From assembly GCF_000265405.1 (NCBI RefSeq), contig NC_018010.1, positions 1,674,001-1,738,000 on the forward strand: DNA of 64,000 bases, read 5' to 3'. This DNA comes from Belliella baltica DSM 15883 (GTDB taxonomy: Bacteria; Bacteroidota; Bacteroidia; Cytophagales; Cyclobacteriaceae). Shown piece after piece: positions 54,311 to 63,700 of the stretch (its first letter is position 1; each line of letters opens with the position of its first letter). The position numbers and the translations under genes were made by a program. The notes under the pieces were generated by a model. That model was not told the DNA's origin. It worked only from the letters and a program-made list of their open reading frames with translations, and ran no database searches.

Positions 54311-55291
54311 ATGATGACAAATCAAAAAGAGATTTTAGATGTGCTGGTAGTTGGAGCTGGCCCGATTGGATTGGCATGCGGGATTGAGTGTGAAAAAGCA
54401 GATTTGAAATACATAATTGTTGAAAAAGGTGTATTGACAAATTCGCTTTACAATTATCCGTTGAACATGACATTCTTCTCCACTTCTGATAAATTGGAAA
54501 TGGGTGGAATTCCTTTTATGTCTGTTTCTCATAAACCAACTAGGACTGAGGCCTTGGAATATTACCGTAGGGTAGCTCAAACATGGAAGCTCAAAATCAG
54601 GCTTTATGAAGAGGTAAAGACTTTGAACAAAAAGCAAGATGTTTTTGAAATCGTCACTACCAAAGAAACCTACTTGACAAGAAATATCATTATGTCCACT
54701 GGCTTTTATGATCTTCCCAATTTGATGAATGTTCCGGGTGAGGATTTGCCGAAAGTTTCCCATTATTATAAAGAGCCTTGGCCGTATATTGGTCAAAAAA
54801 TCATTGTGGTTGGTGGTGCAAATTCAGCTGTAGATGTTGCACTCGAAACATGGAGAAAAGGCGCTGACGTCACCATGGTTTTGAAGAATAACGGGATTGA
54901 TGAAAATGTCAAATATTGGGTGAAACCTGATGTAGAAAACAGAATAAAAGAAGGATCTATCAAGGCTTTCTCAAATTCAATGATCAAGGAAATTAGAGAA
55001 ACTGAAGTTGTAATCATTACACCTGATGGTGAAATAGTCGTCGAAAATGATTTTGTCTTGGCGATGACAGGTTATGTTCCTAATTTTTCGTTGTTGAATC
55101 AACTGGGAGTAGAATTGAGTTTGGATGATAAACGACAGCCTTGCTACGATCAAACCAATCAAGAATCAAATATCCCTGGAGTTTATTTGGCTGGAGTAGT
55201 TTGTGGAGGGTTAAATACCAGGGAGTTTTTTATTGAAAACTCCATCGTCCATGCAGAGAATATAGTAGGACATATTTTGGGGAAAAGATGA
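54311..55291 (+). CDS. ypdA: YpdA-family bacillithiol disulfide reductase
   Basis: 326 residues. FAD-binding start DVLVVGAGPIGLACGIECE, then IIVEKGVLTNSLYNYPLNM, NADPH site IIVVGGANSAVDVALETWR, and FAD-contact VYLAGVVCGGLNTREFFIEN. The pattern without a CxxC redox pair is that of YpdA/Bdr, which reduces bacillithiol disulfide. With bshA in the same window, this supports bacillithiol use. Confidence 0.93.
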   Translation: MMTNQKEILDVLVVGAGPIGLACGIECEKADLKYIIVEKGVLTNSLYNYPLNMTFFSTSDKLEMGGIPFMSVSHKPTRTEALEYYRRVAQTWKLKIRLYEEVKTLNKKQDVFEIVTTKETYLTRNIIMSTGFYDLPNLMNVPGEDLPKVSHYYKEPWPYIGQKIIVVGGANSAVDVALETWRKGADVTMVLKNNGIDENVKYWVKPDVENRIKEGSIKAFSNSMIKEIRETEVVIITPDGEIVVENDFVLAMTGYVPNFSLLNQLGVELSLDDKRQPCYDQTNQESNIPGVYLAGVVCGGLNTREFFIENSIVHAENIVGHILGKR

Positions 55292-55339
55292 TAAGCAAAA
55301 ACATGATATTTTGCTATCTTTATTAAAAAAACTGGCACT

Positions 55340-55561
55340 ATGGATATTCAGACTATAAAATTAGATCTAATACTCTGGCTTTCTCAATTGCAAGATGCTT
55401 CAGTTTTGCAGAAGTTACAGTCGGTAAAAGAAGAGCATGGATTTACTTTATCGGAAGCTCAGAAGAATCTTTTAGATGAAAGGCTCGAATCTTACAAAAA
55501 TAATCCTGACGATTTATTAGATTGGGAAGACCTTTTAAAAGAATTAGAAGATAGGTTATGA
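55340..55561 (+). CDS. Antitoxin of a type II toxin-antitoxin pair (putative addiction module component)
   Basis: 73 residues, acidic and helical (TLSEAQKNLLDERLESYKNN, ending DLLDWEDLLKELEDRL). The pattern matches the family of addiction-module antitoxins that accompany RelE/ParE-like toxins. Its stop overlaps the toxin start by 4 nt (ATGA), so the two are translationally coupled. Confidence 0.9.
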   Translation: MDIQTIKLDLILWLSQLQDASVLQKLQSVKEEHGFTLSEAQKNLLDERLESYKNNPDDLLDWEDLLKELEDRL

Positions 55562-55863
55562 TCTTCAAAGTAAAATTTTTACCTGCTTCAAAAGGAGATA
55601 TTGATGAAATTTTTTCTTGGTATGAAAAACAAAACAAAATAGCAGCGAAGAAATTTTTAATCGGCTTAAGATCAAAATTAAAATACATACAAAAGCACCC
55701 TTTGCATTGTCAAGTTGTATACAAAGGAATTAGAAGTATTTTAATTGATAAATTTCCATATCAAATACATTTTTTGGTTGAGGAGGACACTAGTTTAATA
55801 ATTGTTTTTTCTATTACTCACACAAGTAGAGATCCTGAGGTTTGGAAGAAAAGGTTGAAATAA
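55558..55863 (+). CDS. RelE/ParE-family toxin
   Basis: 101 residues. MIFKVKFLPASKGDIDEIFS with WYEKQN, GLRSKLKYIQKHPL, KGIRSILIDKFPYQIHFLVE and the end HTSRDPEVWKKRLK. This is the usual layout of ParE/RelE toxins (beta-strands plus basic C-terminus). Targets in the family are either ribosome-bound mRNA or gyrase. The pair appears complete. Confidence 0.92.
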   Translation: MIFKVKFLPASKGDIDEIFSWYEKQNKIAAKKFLIGLRSKLKYIQKHPLHCQVVYKGIRSILIDKFPYQIHFLVEEDTSLIIVFSITHTSRDPEVWKKRLK

Positions 55864-55893
55864 CTCTCTTTAACGAAATTATAATTAGCGTTT

Positions 55894-57225
55894 TTACCCC
55901 CTCTTTTTAGTCAAACTATGAACCATAAAAATCACTAATCCCGCTCCCGTCCAGATCAAGGTATCAATGATTTCTTCTGCTTGTGTTCCTGAAAGAAGCC
56001 AAACGGTAAGCAAAATCCCTGCAATTGCCATTTGATTGCCATATCGGATTTTGAAGAATTTCTTACTAGAAGGTTGGTTTTTGCGAAGTTTGATTAAGGA
56101 TGCACAAACCAAGGCATAAAGCAAAAGTCTAGAAATAACCGATACGGCAAGAGAATTCATAAATCCCCAAAATATGGCGACAAAGGCAACAAGTCCAGAA
56201 AAAAACAATAGCGAGATGTAGGGAGTAGCAAATTTGGGATGGATTTTCCCGAAAATTTTTGGAAGTTGATCTTCCTCACTCAAGGCATAGGGCAATCTTG
56301 ATCCACTTAATATTTGGACATTGAGCGTGCCTAAAATAGAAATTACCGCACCAATAGTGATAAATACGCCTCCCCACCAGCCCATAAATCTTGTTGCAGC
56401 ATCAGCAAGTGGCTTGTCAGAACTTGCCAATTCTGGTAATGTGCCAATGGATACGACTTGTATCAAAATATAAATTCCTGCAATTACTGCCGAAGCGGTA
56501 ATCAACCCGAATGGAAGATTTTTTTTAGGATTTACGATTTCGCCACTGTTGACTAGGCCGGCTTCAAAACCCCCAAAGGCAAAAATCAATAGGAGAGAAG
56601 CTGCTGAGAAGTCATTTAAAGTTGGAGTAGGGCCATCCTTAAAGTTTTCAAAATCAATAAAAAACAGCCCGATTAGGATAAAAACCAATAAAGGAAAGAG
56701 TTTTGCTATTGTCAATATATTACTGACTTTAGCCGTATTCTTGATCCCAATCCAATTGAAATAGGTGATCAATACAGTGATTAATAGAATCATTCCTACT
56801 CTCACTTCAGGTTGATTAAATGCCTCTGAGAAAAAGGAGAGATACAAGACCAAGAGGTTGATCAAGGTCGCGTAGCTAAAAAGACGGGTCAACATTAAAA
56901 GCCAGCCAATTACAAAAGCAGGAATGCTTCCGAAAGCTTTGTAAACGTAAAGATAAGGGCCACCAGTCTGTTCAAACCTAGAACTCACTTCTGCAAAGAC
57001 CAAGATCAATACCATCATCACGAAAGCACAAACCAAAAAAGCTAGAATAGAATAAGTGCCTGACAAAGCAAAAACTTTTGCTGGTAACGCAAAAATTCCT
57101 GCTCCAATCACTGAGTTGATAATCAAAAATACGAGATCCCATCTCTGAATTCCTCTTTTGAGGGATAGTGGATTTTTCAAAATTCTAGATTTTTTTGAAA
57201 TTGATTGGTTCTGATTCAAAATCAA
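55894..57225 (-). CDS. APC-family amino acid permease
   Basis: 443 residues with about 12 membrane helices. Start of the core LVFLIINSVIGAGIFALPAKVF, then FEQTGGPYLYVYKAFGSIPAF, FGGFEAGLVNSGEIVNPKKN and SGSRLPYALSEEDQLP. It is an amino acid-polyamine-organocation transporter in the cytoplasmic membrane; the substrate is not predictable. No neighbour hints at a pathway. Confidence 0.92.
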   Translation of the reverse strand: MILNQNQSISKKSRILKNPLSLKRGIQRWDLVFLIINSVIGAGIFALPAKVFALSGTYSILAFLVCAFVMMVLILVFAEVSSRFEQTGGPYLYVYKAFGSIPAFVIGWLLMLTRLFSYATLINLLVLYLSFFSEAFNQPEVRVGMILLITVLITYFNWIGIKNTAKVSNILTIAKLFPLLVFILIGLFFIDFENFKDGPTPTLNDFSAASLLLIFAFGGFEAGLVNSGEIVNPKKNLPFGLITASAVIAGIYILIQVVSIGTLPELASSDKPLADAATRFMGWWGGVFITIGAVISILGTLNVQILSGSRLPYALSEEDQLPKIFGKIHPKFATPYISLLFFSGLVAFVAIFWGFMNSLAVSVISRLLLYALVCASLIKLRKNQPSSKKFFKIRYGNQMAIAGILLTVWLLSGTQAEEIIDTLIWTGAGLVIFMVHSLTKKRG

Positions 57226-57280
57226 TTCTCAATCAGGCTAAAAAATATACAATTTCCAAATCTGAATACACCAATGGTTC

Positions 57281-58348
57281 TTACAAGAAATCTACATCTA
57301 CACTGAAGGGATATTTCATCAAATATTGAAGCGCATCTTCAATTTGTAAATCCTCAAATAGTACTTTGTACAGATTCTCTGTAATTGGCGCTCGCATGCC
57401 TGTTCCTTCTACAAATGTTTTCATTAGCCTGATTGTATTGATTCCTTCTGCTACTTCCTGCATGGTGTTTTGGATGATCTCTAGACTTTCTCCCTGTGCA
57501 AGCCTGAATCCCACTGTGTAGTTTCTGGATAATGTGGAGTTACATGTTGTCACCAAATCTCCAATTCCTGCCAAGCCTACAAATGACTTTAAACTTCCAC
57601 CTAATGCATTTCCCAGATAAATCAATTCCACCATTCCTCGAGAAATCAACAAGCCCTTCGCATTTTCACCAAGACCCAAACCCGCCAATGCGCCTGCAGC
57701 TATAGCGATGATATTTTTCAATACCCCACTTAGCTCCACGCCGATGATGTCAGAGTTGCCATAAACTTGGAATTTGTCAGAACGCAATAGGTTTTGACCA
57801 TGATGAATGACTTCATTGAATTTGCTTGCTACAACAGTTGCAGCTGGTTGACCTTTTGCAAGCTCTTTTGCTAAGTTGGGACCCGCAAGGCAGCCAACTC
57901 TTACTACGACAGTTTCTTTCAGAATGACTTCACTCATTGTAAGAATATGTTCTCGCTTGATGACTTCCATTTCTGCGAGTGTTTTACCCTTCGGTAAATT
58001 CAGACAAAGACCTTTTGTGCCATGAATGATAATATGATATGGGTACAAATAAGGGGAAAATGCCTTCACTACTTCCTGAAAAGCACTGGAAGGAACCATA
58101 AAAAACAAGATTTCACAAGATTTGCAAAGCATTTCTGGATCTTGTGTAGCAAGGATATTTTCACTCACCGGAGATCCGTCTACGCTATGCTCTTGGTTGA
58201 TCTCGTCAACAAGTTCGGCTCTTCTCGCATAAGCTACAACAGGGTTTTTCTCGGCAAGCATGTTTGCAATGGCAGTTCCGAAACTACCCATCCCTACTAC
58301 GCCGATTGATTTTTTTTTAGAAGAGTTTTTCGAGGTCATATCCATCAA
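57281..58348 (-). CDS. gpsA: Glycerol-3-phosphate dehydrogenase [NAD(P)+]
   Basis: About 352-355 residues; start 58348 or 58339 (MTSKNSSKKKSIGVVGMG). NAD site GVVGMGSFGTAIANMLAEK, LAGPNLAKELAKGQPAATV, catalytic Lys in GVLKNIIAIAAGALAGLGLG, and GIGDLVTTCNSTLSRNYTVG. It makes sn-glycerol-3-phosphate for phospholipids. Its 5' end overlaps the 3' end of the acyltransferase gene by 23-32 nt, and the two enzymes act in successive steps. Confidence 0.96.
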   Translation of the reverse strand: MMDMTSKNSSKKKSIGVVGMGSFGTAIANMLAEKNPVVAYARRAELVDEINQEHSVDGSPVSENILATQDPEMLCKSCEILFFMVPSSAFQEVVKAFSPYLYPYHIIIHGTKGLCLNLPKGKTLAEMEVIKREHILTMSEVILKETVVVRVGCLAGPNLAKELAKGQPAATVVASKFNEVIHHGQNLLRSDKFQVYGNSDIIGVELSGVLKNIIAIAAGALAGLGLGENAKGLLISRGMVELIYLGNALGGSLKSFVGLAGIGDLVTTCNSTLSRNYTVGFRLAQGESLEIIQNTMQEVAEGINTIRLMKTFVEGTGMRAPITENLYKVLFEDLQIEDALQYLMKYPFSVDVDFL

Positions 58349-60014
58349 GTCGGTTGTGGTAAAAATACAGAAGACTCATATCCTCTGTAATGATATTTTC
58401 TTGGCTGTCTTTTACTAAAGGGCGTTTTGCATGATACATGCCGACATTATCCAAGCCATGTGCTATGATTTCATCGATTCCTTTTCTCAAATGAGGGGCA
58501 ACATGGATTTTATTGTTGGCTTTTAATTCAAAAATCTGATCCAAAACACGCTGGCACTCACTTTTAAATTCACCGTAAGGAATAATGATATCCTCTTCAG
58601 GAAGTCTGAGTAGATTAAATAAATCTAATTTTTTATTGGCTCTCTTGATCATCTGAAAAGCAGTAAACGCCACCAAATGTGAGCTAAAGACTCTATTAAT
58701 TAAGTGAAATTCCTGTACAATTCTATTCCCAAGCCTGTTTGTATATTCCTCTTCTCTTTGGGTATCTACATTGACTTTTCCGTCTGCAATGAAGTAATCT
58801 CTTGTTTTGATGATTCTTCCATTTTTATCCAAACTTTTCCCGTCTTTATCCACATAATGGCCGAGCACGTCCATGGCTTTTCCTACTGACACAGAAATAT
58901 CAGATCCTTTAGTGAAAAATTTGAGGAGAAACTTCGAAATTTTGTAGGAAGTAGAAAACTCATCTGATTCAGCATAATACCTTTCCTGGCCTGTCATACT
59001 TAAATATTCTTTGATGAGGCTTGGGGCTTCTAGGACAAAATGGTAATTGATCGTAACTGGGACAATGAAAACTTTTCCACTGATATCATTGATTCCTTTT
59101 TGGTAGTTTGCTCTTTGTGCCTCTACAGCGGTACTGAGCAACCCAAGTTTGAGTTTAGACTCGATTTTACCACTTCGAGATCGTGTGCCTCCTGGGAAAA
59201 ATAAACTGTGAACTCCAAATTGTATTGCCTCGGAAGAATAGGTTTTCAATGTCTCCAGATAGGGGAGGTTTTTTTTTCGGCGATCTACTTTATAAGCTCC
59301 TAGTGAATTCATAAAGTATGCGAAAATGTCAATATTAAAGAGATTCAGTCCCGCTCCATAAATGAAAGGCGGGAGCCCCAATACTGAAATAATCCACCCG
59401 ATCAGGATACTGTCTAAGTTAGAAAAATGTGTAGGTACCATAATAATGGTTCCCTTTGATGCCAAGTCCCGAAGTTGTTCTGTTTCTCCTATTATTTGAA
59501 TCTTATCCTGTAAAGAATACTGATTGCTAAAAAGCCTTTTAATCCCTTTTACTCTTGCAGCATTGAGTAGCCTTGCAAAACCTGTGGTAATGATGGTTCT
59601 GGTGAATTTATAATGAGTATGTTTGAAATTACTGGCGATTTCTTCCGCATAGCGCTTTGTAATGTCGTCTAATATGGCAACATATCTTTTTTTCTTTTCA
59701 GATTTATTGGTCGAAGTATCAGCACTGAGTTGAAGAAGTGAGGATTTGACTGTATTCCAAAACTCATATTCATCATCTGGATCTACAGCCCACGGATTCT
59801 GCTTGATTCTTAGCTTTTCTCTATAAAGTGTCGTTTCAAGTTCTTCTTTGAGTACAGCTACATTTCCTCCAGTGAGTTCTAAAATTCTTTTCTTACTAGC
59901 TTCAGCTACATTTTTTACGAACTCCTTCCTGCTTTTGCTGAGTCGGACTACAGGCCATTCATCCTTTTGAGGAAGTATAGGTTCGTATCTACGTTTAATA
60001 TAGTCGTCTGTCAA
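58317..60014 (-). CDS. PlsB-like 1-acyl-sn-glycerol-3-phosphate acyltransferase
   Basis: 565 residues. Acyltransferase box I VPTHFSNLDSILIGWI (HxxxxD variant), YKVDRRKK (box II), FFPGGTRSRSGKIESKLKLG (box III) and VPVTINYHFVLEAPSLI (box IV). This is the layout of PlsB-type glycerol-3-phosphate acyltransferases. It precedes and overlaps gpsA, which supplies the substrate. The start ATG 60014 is clear. Confidence 0.9.
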   Translation of the reverse strand: MTDDYIKRRYEPILPQKDEWPVVRLSKSRKEFVKNVAEASKKRILELTGGNVAVLKEELETTLYREKLRIKQNPWAVDPDDEYEFWNTVKSSLLQLSADTSTNKSEKKKRYVAILDDITKRYAEEIASNFKHTHYKFTRTIITTGFARLLNAARVKGIKRLFSNQYSLQDKIQIIGETEQLRDLASKGTIIMVPTHFSNLDSILIGWIISVLGLPPFIYGAGLNLFNIDIFAYFMNSLGAYKVDRRKKNLPYLETLKTYSSEAIQFGVHSLFFPGGTRSRSGKIESKLKLGLLSTAVEAQRANYQKGINDISGKVFIVPVTINYHFVLEAPSLIKEYLSMTGQERYYAESDEFSTSYKISKFLLKFFTKGSDISVSVGKAMDVLGHYVDKDGKSLDKNGRIIKTRDYFIADGKVNVDTQREEEYTNRLGNRIVQEFHLINRVFSSHLVAFTAFQMIKRANKKLDLFNLLRLPEEDIIIPYGEFKSECQRVLDQIFELKANNKIHVAPHLRKGIDEIIAHGLDNVGMYHAKRPLVKDSQENIITEDMSLLYFYHNRLDGYDLEKLF

Positions 60015-60198
60015 GGCTTTCAGGTTTTAAGGATGTGCAAAGATAGCAAAAATTAGATTTGCCTTAGGTGACAATTTAGTCAAAGTAAACTTGTTTTTAG
60101 CAAACGTTTTCCCTTTTGAGGAGTTTCATATAGGAATTATTAAACCAACGGCTTTGTCTAACATGGAATCCGTCGTATTATTGCAGCACCAAAGCGCT

Positions 60199-61173
60199 AT
60201 GAAGCCTGACCTCAAACAAATACAGCAACCTATTGCCACCGAGATGGCGGAGTTCGAGAAGAAGTTTAGAGACTTTATGAAAAGTAAAGTCAAGCTACTC
60301 GATCATATCACCAATTATATTGTAAAGAGGAAAGGAAAGCAAATGCGTCCTATGTTTGTTTTTTTGACAGCAGGTGTAAGTGGTCAGATTTCAGAGTCTT
60401 CATACAGGGGTGCAGCACTGATAGAATTGCTTCATACAGCGACATTGGTGCATGATGATGTAGTAGATGATGCCAATTATCGTCGTGGATTTTTTTCTGT
60501 CAACGCACTGTGGAAAAATAAAATCGCTGTTTTAGTTGGTGACTATCTCTTATCCCGAGGATTATTGCTAAGCGTTGATAACGGAGATTTTGACTTGCTG
60601 CGAATTGTTTCACACGCAGTTAGAGAAATGTCAGAAGGAGAATTGTTGCAGATTGCAAAAGCAAGAAAACTCGATATTACCGAAGAAGTTTATTACACCA
60701 TCATTCGTCAGAAAACAGCAAGTTTGATCGCCTCCTGTTGTGCTGTTGGTGCTGCTACTTCGGGTGCAGATGCCGTGATGGTTGAGAAAATGCGAGATTT
60801 CGGAGAGAAAGTTGGAATGGCTTTTCAGATCAAAGATGACCTTTTTGATTATGGTGAAGACGAGATTGGGAAACCTGTAGGAATTGACATCAAAGAAAAG
60901 AAAATGACTCTTCCGCTAATCTTTGCGCTCAATAATGCTAGTTGGTTGGACAAAAAAAGAATCATTTATATGATTCGTAATAGGAATGAAGACAAAAAGG
61001 CAGTGAATGAAGTGATCGATTTTGTAAAAAAATCAGGGGGATTGGAATATGCCAATAAAGTCATGAATACCTATTTCGAAGAGGCGCTGACTCTACTCAA
61101 TGAATTCCCCGATTCAGAATACAAAACTTCCCTTGAAGGATTGGTGAGGTACACGATAGAGCGGAAGAAGTAG
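60199..61173 (+). CDS. Polyprenyl synthetase (octaprenyl/heptaprenyl type)
   Basis: About 324 residues from ATG 60199 (MKPDLKQIQQPIATEMAEF). The frame begins at TTG 60091, and ATG 60163 is also possible. First Asp-rich motif LVHDDVVDDANYRRG, second FQIKDDLFDYGEDEIGKP, and GKQMRPMFVFLTAG with the conserved Arg. It makes the long isoprenoid tail, probably for menaquinone. Confidence 0.95.
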   Translation: MKPDLKQIQQPIATEMAEFEKKFRDFMKSKVKLLDHITNYIVKRKGKQMRPMFVFLTAGVSGQISESSYRGAALIELLHTATLVHDDVVDDANYRRGFFSVNALWKNKIAVLVGDYLLSRGLLLSVDNGDFDLLRIVSHAVREMSEGELLQIAKARKLDITEEVYYTIIRQKTASLIASCCAVGAATSGADAVMVEKMRDFGEKVGMAFQIKDDLFDYGEDEIGKPVGIDIKEKKMTLPLIFALNNASWLDKKRIIYMIRNRNEDKKAVNEVIDFVKKSGGLEYANKVMNTYFEEALTLLNEFPDSEYKTSLEGLVRYTIERKK

Positions 61174-61184
61174 GGAGATTTTTT

Positions 61185-61416
61185 CTAAGCGTAGATTGCA
61201 TCTCCGCTTCCATATCCATGGAATTTGAAATTCCACTTTCAAATAAAATGACTCACGAAGTCAAGATATTTAGGGTGTAGTTGCAAACTACACCTAGATG
61301 GTTAGTAGTTGGTTTTAAGGTTTTCTCAAAAAATGGGTGTGTGCCCCTAAGCGTAGATTGCATCTACGCTTACCTATCCTTGGAATTTGAAATTCCGCAT
61401 TCAAATAACACCCACG
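61185..61416. repeat. Palindromic repeat cluster (two ~70-bp copies plus a third hairpin)
   Basis: Copy A (61185-61256) and copy B (61347-61416) both run CTAAGCGTAGATTGCATCT, then TGGAATTTGAAATTCC and TTCAAATAA..CACG, about 80 percent alike by eye. Each contains two hairpins: AAGCGTAGAT/ATCTACGCTT (perfect in copy B with loop TGC) and GGAATTT/AAATTCC. Between them lies GTGTAGTT-GCA-AACTACAC (about 61275-61293). The layout resembles REP-type elements. The whole 61174-61693 stretch has no gene. Confidence 0.85.
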
Positions 61417-61587
61417 CTGCTGTTAATCAAATTGAAAAACCTCAAAGACTTTCAATTTTTCTCAAACTAAAAAAATCAAGTACGAACAAATGAAATATCA
61501 CTTTAAATAGTTTAAATATGTAAATAACTGTCATTTTGTTGTTTTTATAAACTTAAATTATTCAAAATATTTTAAACTAAAAATTTG

Positions 61588-61621
<34 letters not shown>

Positions 61622-61693
61622 GTTACCAGCTTTATTAGTAGTCAAACTTTTAGAGTCAATGAAAATCATATTTTAACCAAAACAAAAATTGTT

Positions 61694-61933
61694 ATGATGA
61701 AAAAATGTTTAAATTTTATCGCGGCTTTTTCCTTACTGATTGCATTCAGTGGAATTAATTTAACATTCGCAGAATGTCCTAGCGGGGCCATAATGAATGG
61801 GAAGTGCTCGTTGTCGAAAATGTGCTTTGCTGCTATTGGTTATACTGACTGTGATCCAACAACTCCACAAAATGGTCAGCCCGGTACTGGAGGAGGTTCT
61901 GAACTTCCGCCACCTCCTACCTTAGAGCCGTAA
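61694..61933 (+). CDS. Small secreted Cys- and Pro-rich peptide
   Basis: 79 residues. Signal peptide (CLNFIAAFSLLIAFSGINLTFA) cleaved before ECPSG. The mature peptide of about 53 residues has four Cys (ECPSGAIMNGKCSLSKMC, then TDCDP), a Gly/Pro-rich end (PGTGGGSELPPPP). The size, signal peptide and neighbouring DUF4221 lipoprotein resemble the NVEALA-type peptide loci of Bacteroidota, but the name-giving motif is absent. Function unknown. A terminator follows at 62016. Confidence 0.75.
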   Translation: MMKKCLNFIAAFSLLIAFSGINLTFAECPSGAIMNGKCSLSKMCFAAIGYTDCDPTTPQNGQPGTGGGSELPPPPTLEP

Positions 61934-62015
61934 GAGGATAATATTTTTTATAAGTCAATGATAGTTCAAAAAAACTTAGTTTAATGAAATCTGACTTGTA
62001 AAACTTTCTAAATAT

Positions 62016-62053
62016 AAAGAGGCTGATCTAATTTTGACGACAGCCTCTTTTTT
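62016..62053 (+). terminator. Terminator after the small peptide gene
   Basis: AAAGAGGCTG (62016-62025) pairs with CAGCCTCTTT (62041-62050), followed by TTT. It would end or attenuate transcription before the DUF4221 gene at 62074. Confidence 0.88.
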
Positions 62054-62073
62054 AAATTCTTTATTCTATCTAC

Positions 62074-63249
62074 ATGTTTAAATTTACTAAACTAATTATT
62101 CTAATGCTTTCATGTTTGATTTTGGTTTATTGTAATCAAAAATCTATTGATAGTAGTGATTTCCAAGACAGGTTTGCCCTAACTGAAGAAGACGGACTAG
62201 TCATCCCATTAGATAGTGTCAGCCCACCCAAAGCTCCTTTTATTCAATTATTAGAAGAAGATAATATCCTAACTTTTTTCAATGCCTACAACACCTCAAT
62301 TTATTGGTACGATTTAAGTCAAAATGAATACCTGGAAAGAACGGTTCTTACATCTGAGGGAGAGAATCAAGTACTAAGACCAGTGGGATACCATATCTTG
62401 AATAGAGATTCAATATTTGTCTTCGATATGCTCAAGAATGACTTGGTTTTGTTAAATGATAAAGGAAAAAAGTTAAGTGTAACTTCGCTGATAAACAATG
62501 CACCAATGAATGATAATAATTGGATATTATCTTATCCGCAGTTTTTCCCTAAAACCGTTACCCCATTCATTAAGGTCGATAACAAATTGGTTTTTTCGGG
62601 TAGTTTCATGTGGGCTATTCCTGATAATATCTTGAATTCTTTCAAATTCACGGCTTCTTTGAGTTTAGACAACAATGAAATAGTTTATAACCACTCTTAT
62701 CCAAAAACTATATATGGTAGCAAGTTCAATTGGGATGATCCTTACTATACCACCGTACATTATGATTGGAACCCAATTGAAAAATTAATGGTCTATAGTT
62801 TTCCGATATCCAATAGCCTATTCACTGCTTCCCTTGAAAGTGAAGATTTGAATGAAATCAAGGCGCTTGAAAGTGGTTCAAAAACGGTAAAGCCCATCTC
62901 AAATAAGAGACCTACTAGAGAAATGATGCTCAATCACTTGATCGAATCAGATATCTATGCAGGGATCAAATTTGATAAATATAAAAATGTATATTATCGG
63001 GTTTTGATGAATGGATTGTCAGATACTGGAGGTTTTAAAGATTTATCTGGAAAGTCGATCAGCATCATCATTTATGATCACAAGTTCAATTTATTGGGAA
63101 AAACGAATATTGGGACATTAAAAAACTGGAATGTTGATAATATGATGGTGTCTCAAGATGGACTTCTTATAGAGTACATTGATTTTCAATCAAGCAATGA
63201 AGATTATATGATTTTTAAACTATTTAAGCTAATAGAGAATGAAAATTAG
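62074..63249 (+). CDS. DUF4221 family lipoprotein (propeller-like)
   Basis: 391 residues with signal peptide and lipobox CLILVYC. Repeated beta units (TFFNAYNTSIYWYDLSQNEY; SIFVFDMLKNDLVLLNDKGK) and SFMWAIP match DUF4221 lipoproteins of Bacteroidota, related to six-bladed propellers. It is probably anchored to the outer membrane. It overlaps the next gene by 11 nt (63239-63249) and forms an operon with the CxxC lipoprotein and the MG2-type gene. Confidence 0.85.
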   Translation: MFKFTKLIILMLSCLILVYCNQKSIDSSDFQDRFALTEEDGLVIPLDSVSPPKAPFIQLLEEDNILTFFNAYNTSIYWYDLSQNEYLERTVLTSEGENQVLRPVGYHILNRDSIFVFDMLKNDLVLLNDKGKKLSVTSLINNAPMNDNNWILSYPQFFPKTVTPFIKVDNKLVFSGSFMWAIPDNILNSFKFTASLSLDNNEIVYNHSYPKTIYGSKFNWDDPYYTTVHYDWNPIEKLMVYSFPISNSLFTASLESEDLNEIKALESGSKTVKPISNKRPTREMMLNHLIESDIYAGIKFDKYKNVYYRVLMNGLSDTGGFKDLSGKSISIIIYDHKFNLLGKTNIGTLKNWNVDNMMVSQDGLLIEYIDFQSSNEDYMIFKLFKLIENEN

Positions 63250-63700
63250 GTTATTAAGTTCAGTATTCATTATCTGTGCCTCAATTTGTTTTTTATTTTC
63301 TTGTGAAAGTAAAGACGAAGGCAAAGTGTATTACGAACAACAATTAACAAAGCTGGATGGAATTTCGTCCTATAAATATGTGATAATACTCCCGGGACTA
63401 GGTTGTCAAGGGTGTATCTCAGGTGTAGAAGAATACATTAAAAATAACATTGAGAGAAATGATATTTTTTTTATACTCACAGCTATTGAATCATTGAAAA
63501 TGTTACAAAATAAAATAGGTGTTGATTTAAGAAATAGAGATAATGTATTGATTGATTTAGATAATGAGTTTTTATTAACTTCAAATAAAAGTATTTACCC
63601 CATTGTATTGAGGTTGGAAGGGTCACATATCAAAGCATTGGATTATATATCACCAGAAACAGACAAAACATTAGTAGATATAGTAACTTGGGATGATTAA
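63239..63700 (+). CDS. Small lipoprotein with CxxC motif
   Basis: 153 residues with signal peptide and lipobox CFLFSC. After a short linker comes YKYVIILPGLGCQGCISGVE, a CxxC after a beta-strand in the position used by thioredoxin-like folds, then IYPIVLRLEG with a cis-Pro-like Pro. The rest is too divergent to name. It may be a redox or metal-binding lipoprotein. Overlaps DUF4221 and the next gene at its ends. Confidence 0.75.
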   Translation: MKIRLLSSVFIICASICFLFSCESKDEGKVYYEQQLTKLDGISSYKYVIILPGLGCQGCISGVEEYIKNNIERNDIFFILTAIESLKMLQNKIGVDLRNRDNVLIDLDNEFLLTSNKSIYPIVLRLEGSHIKALDYISPETDKTLVDIVTWDD

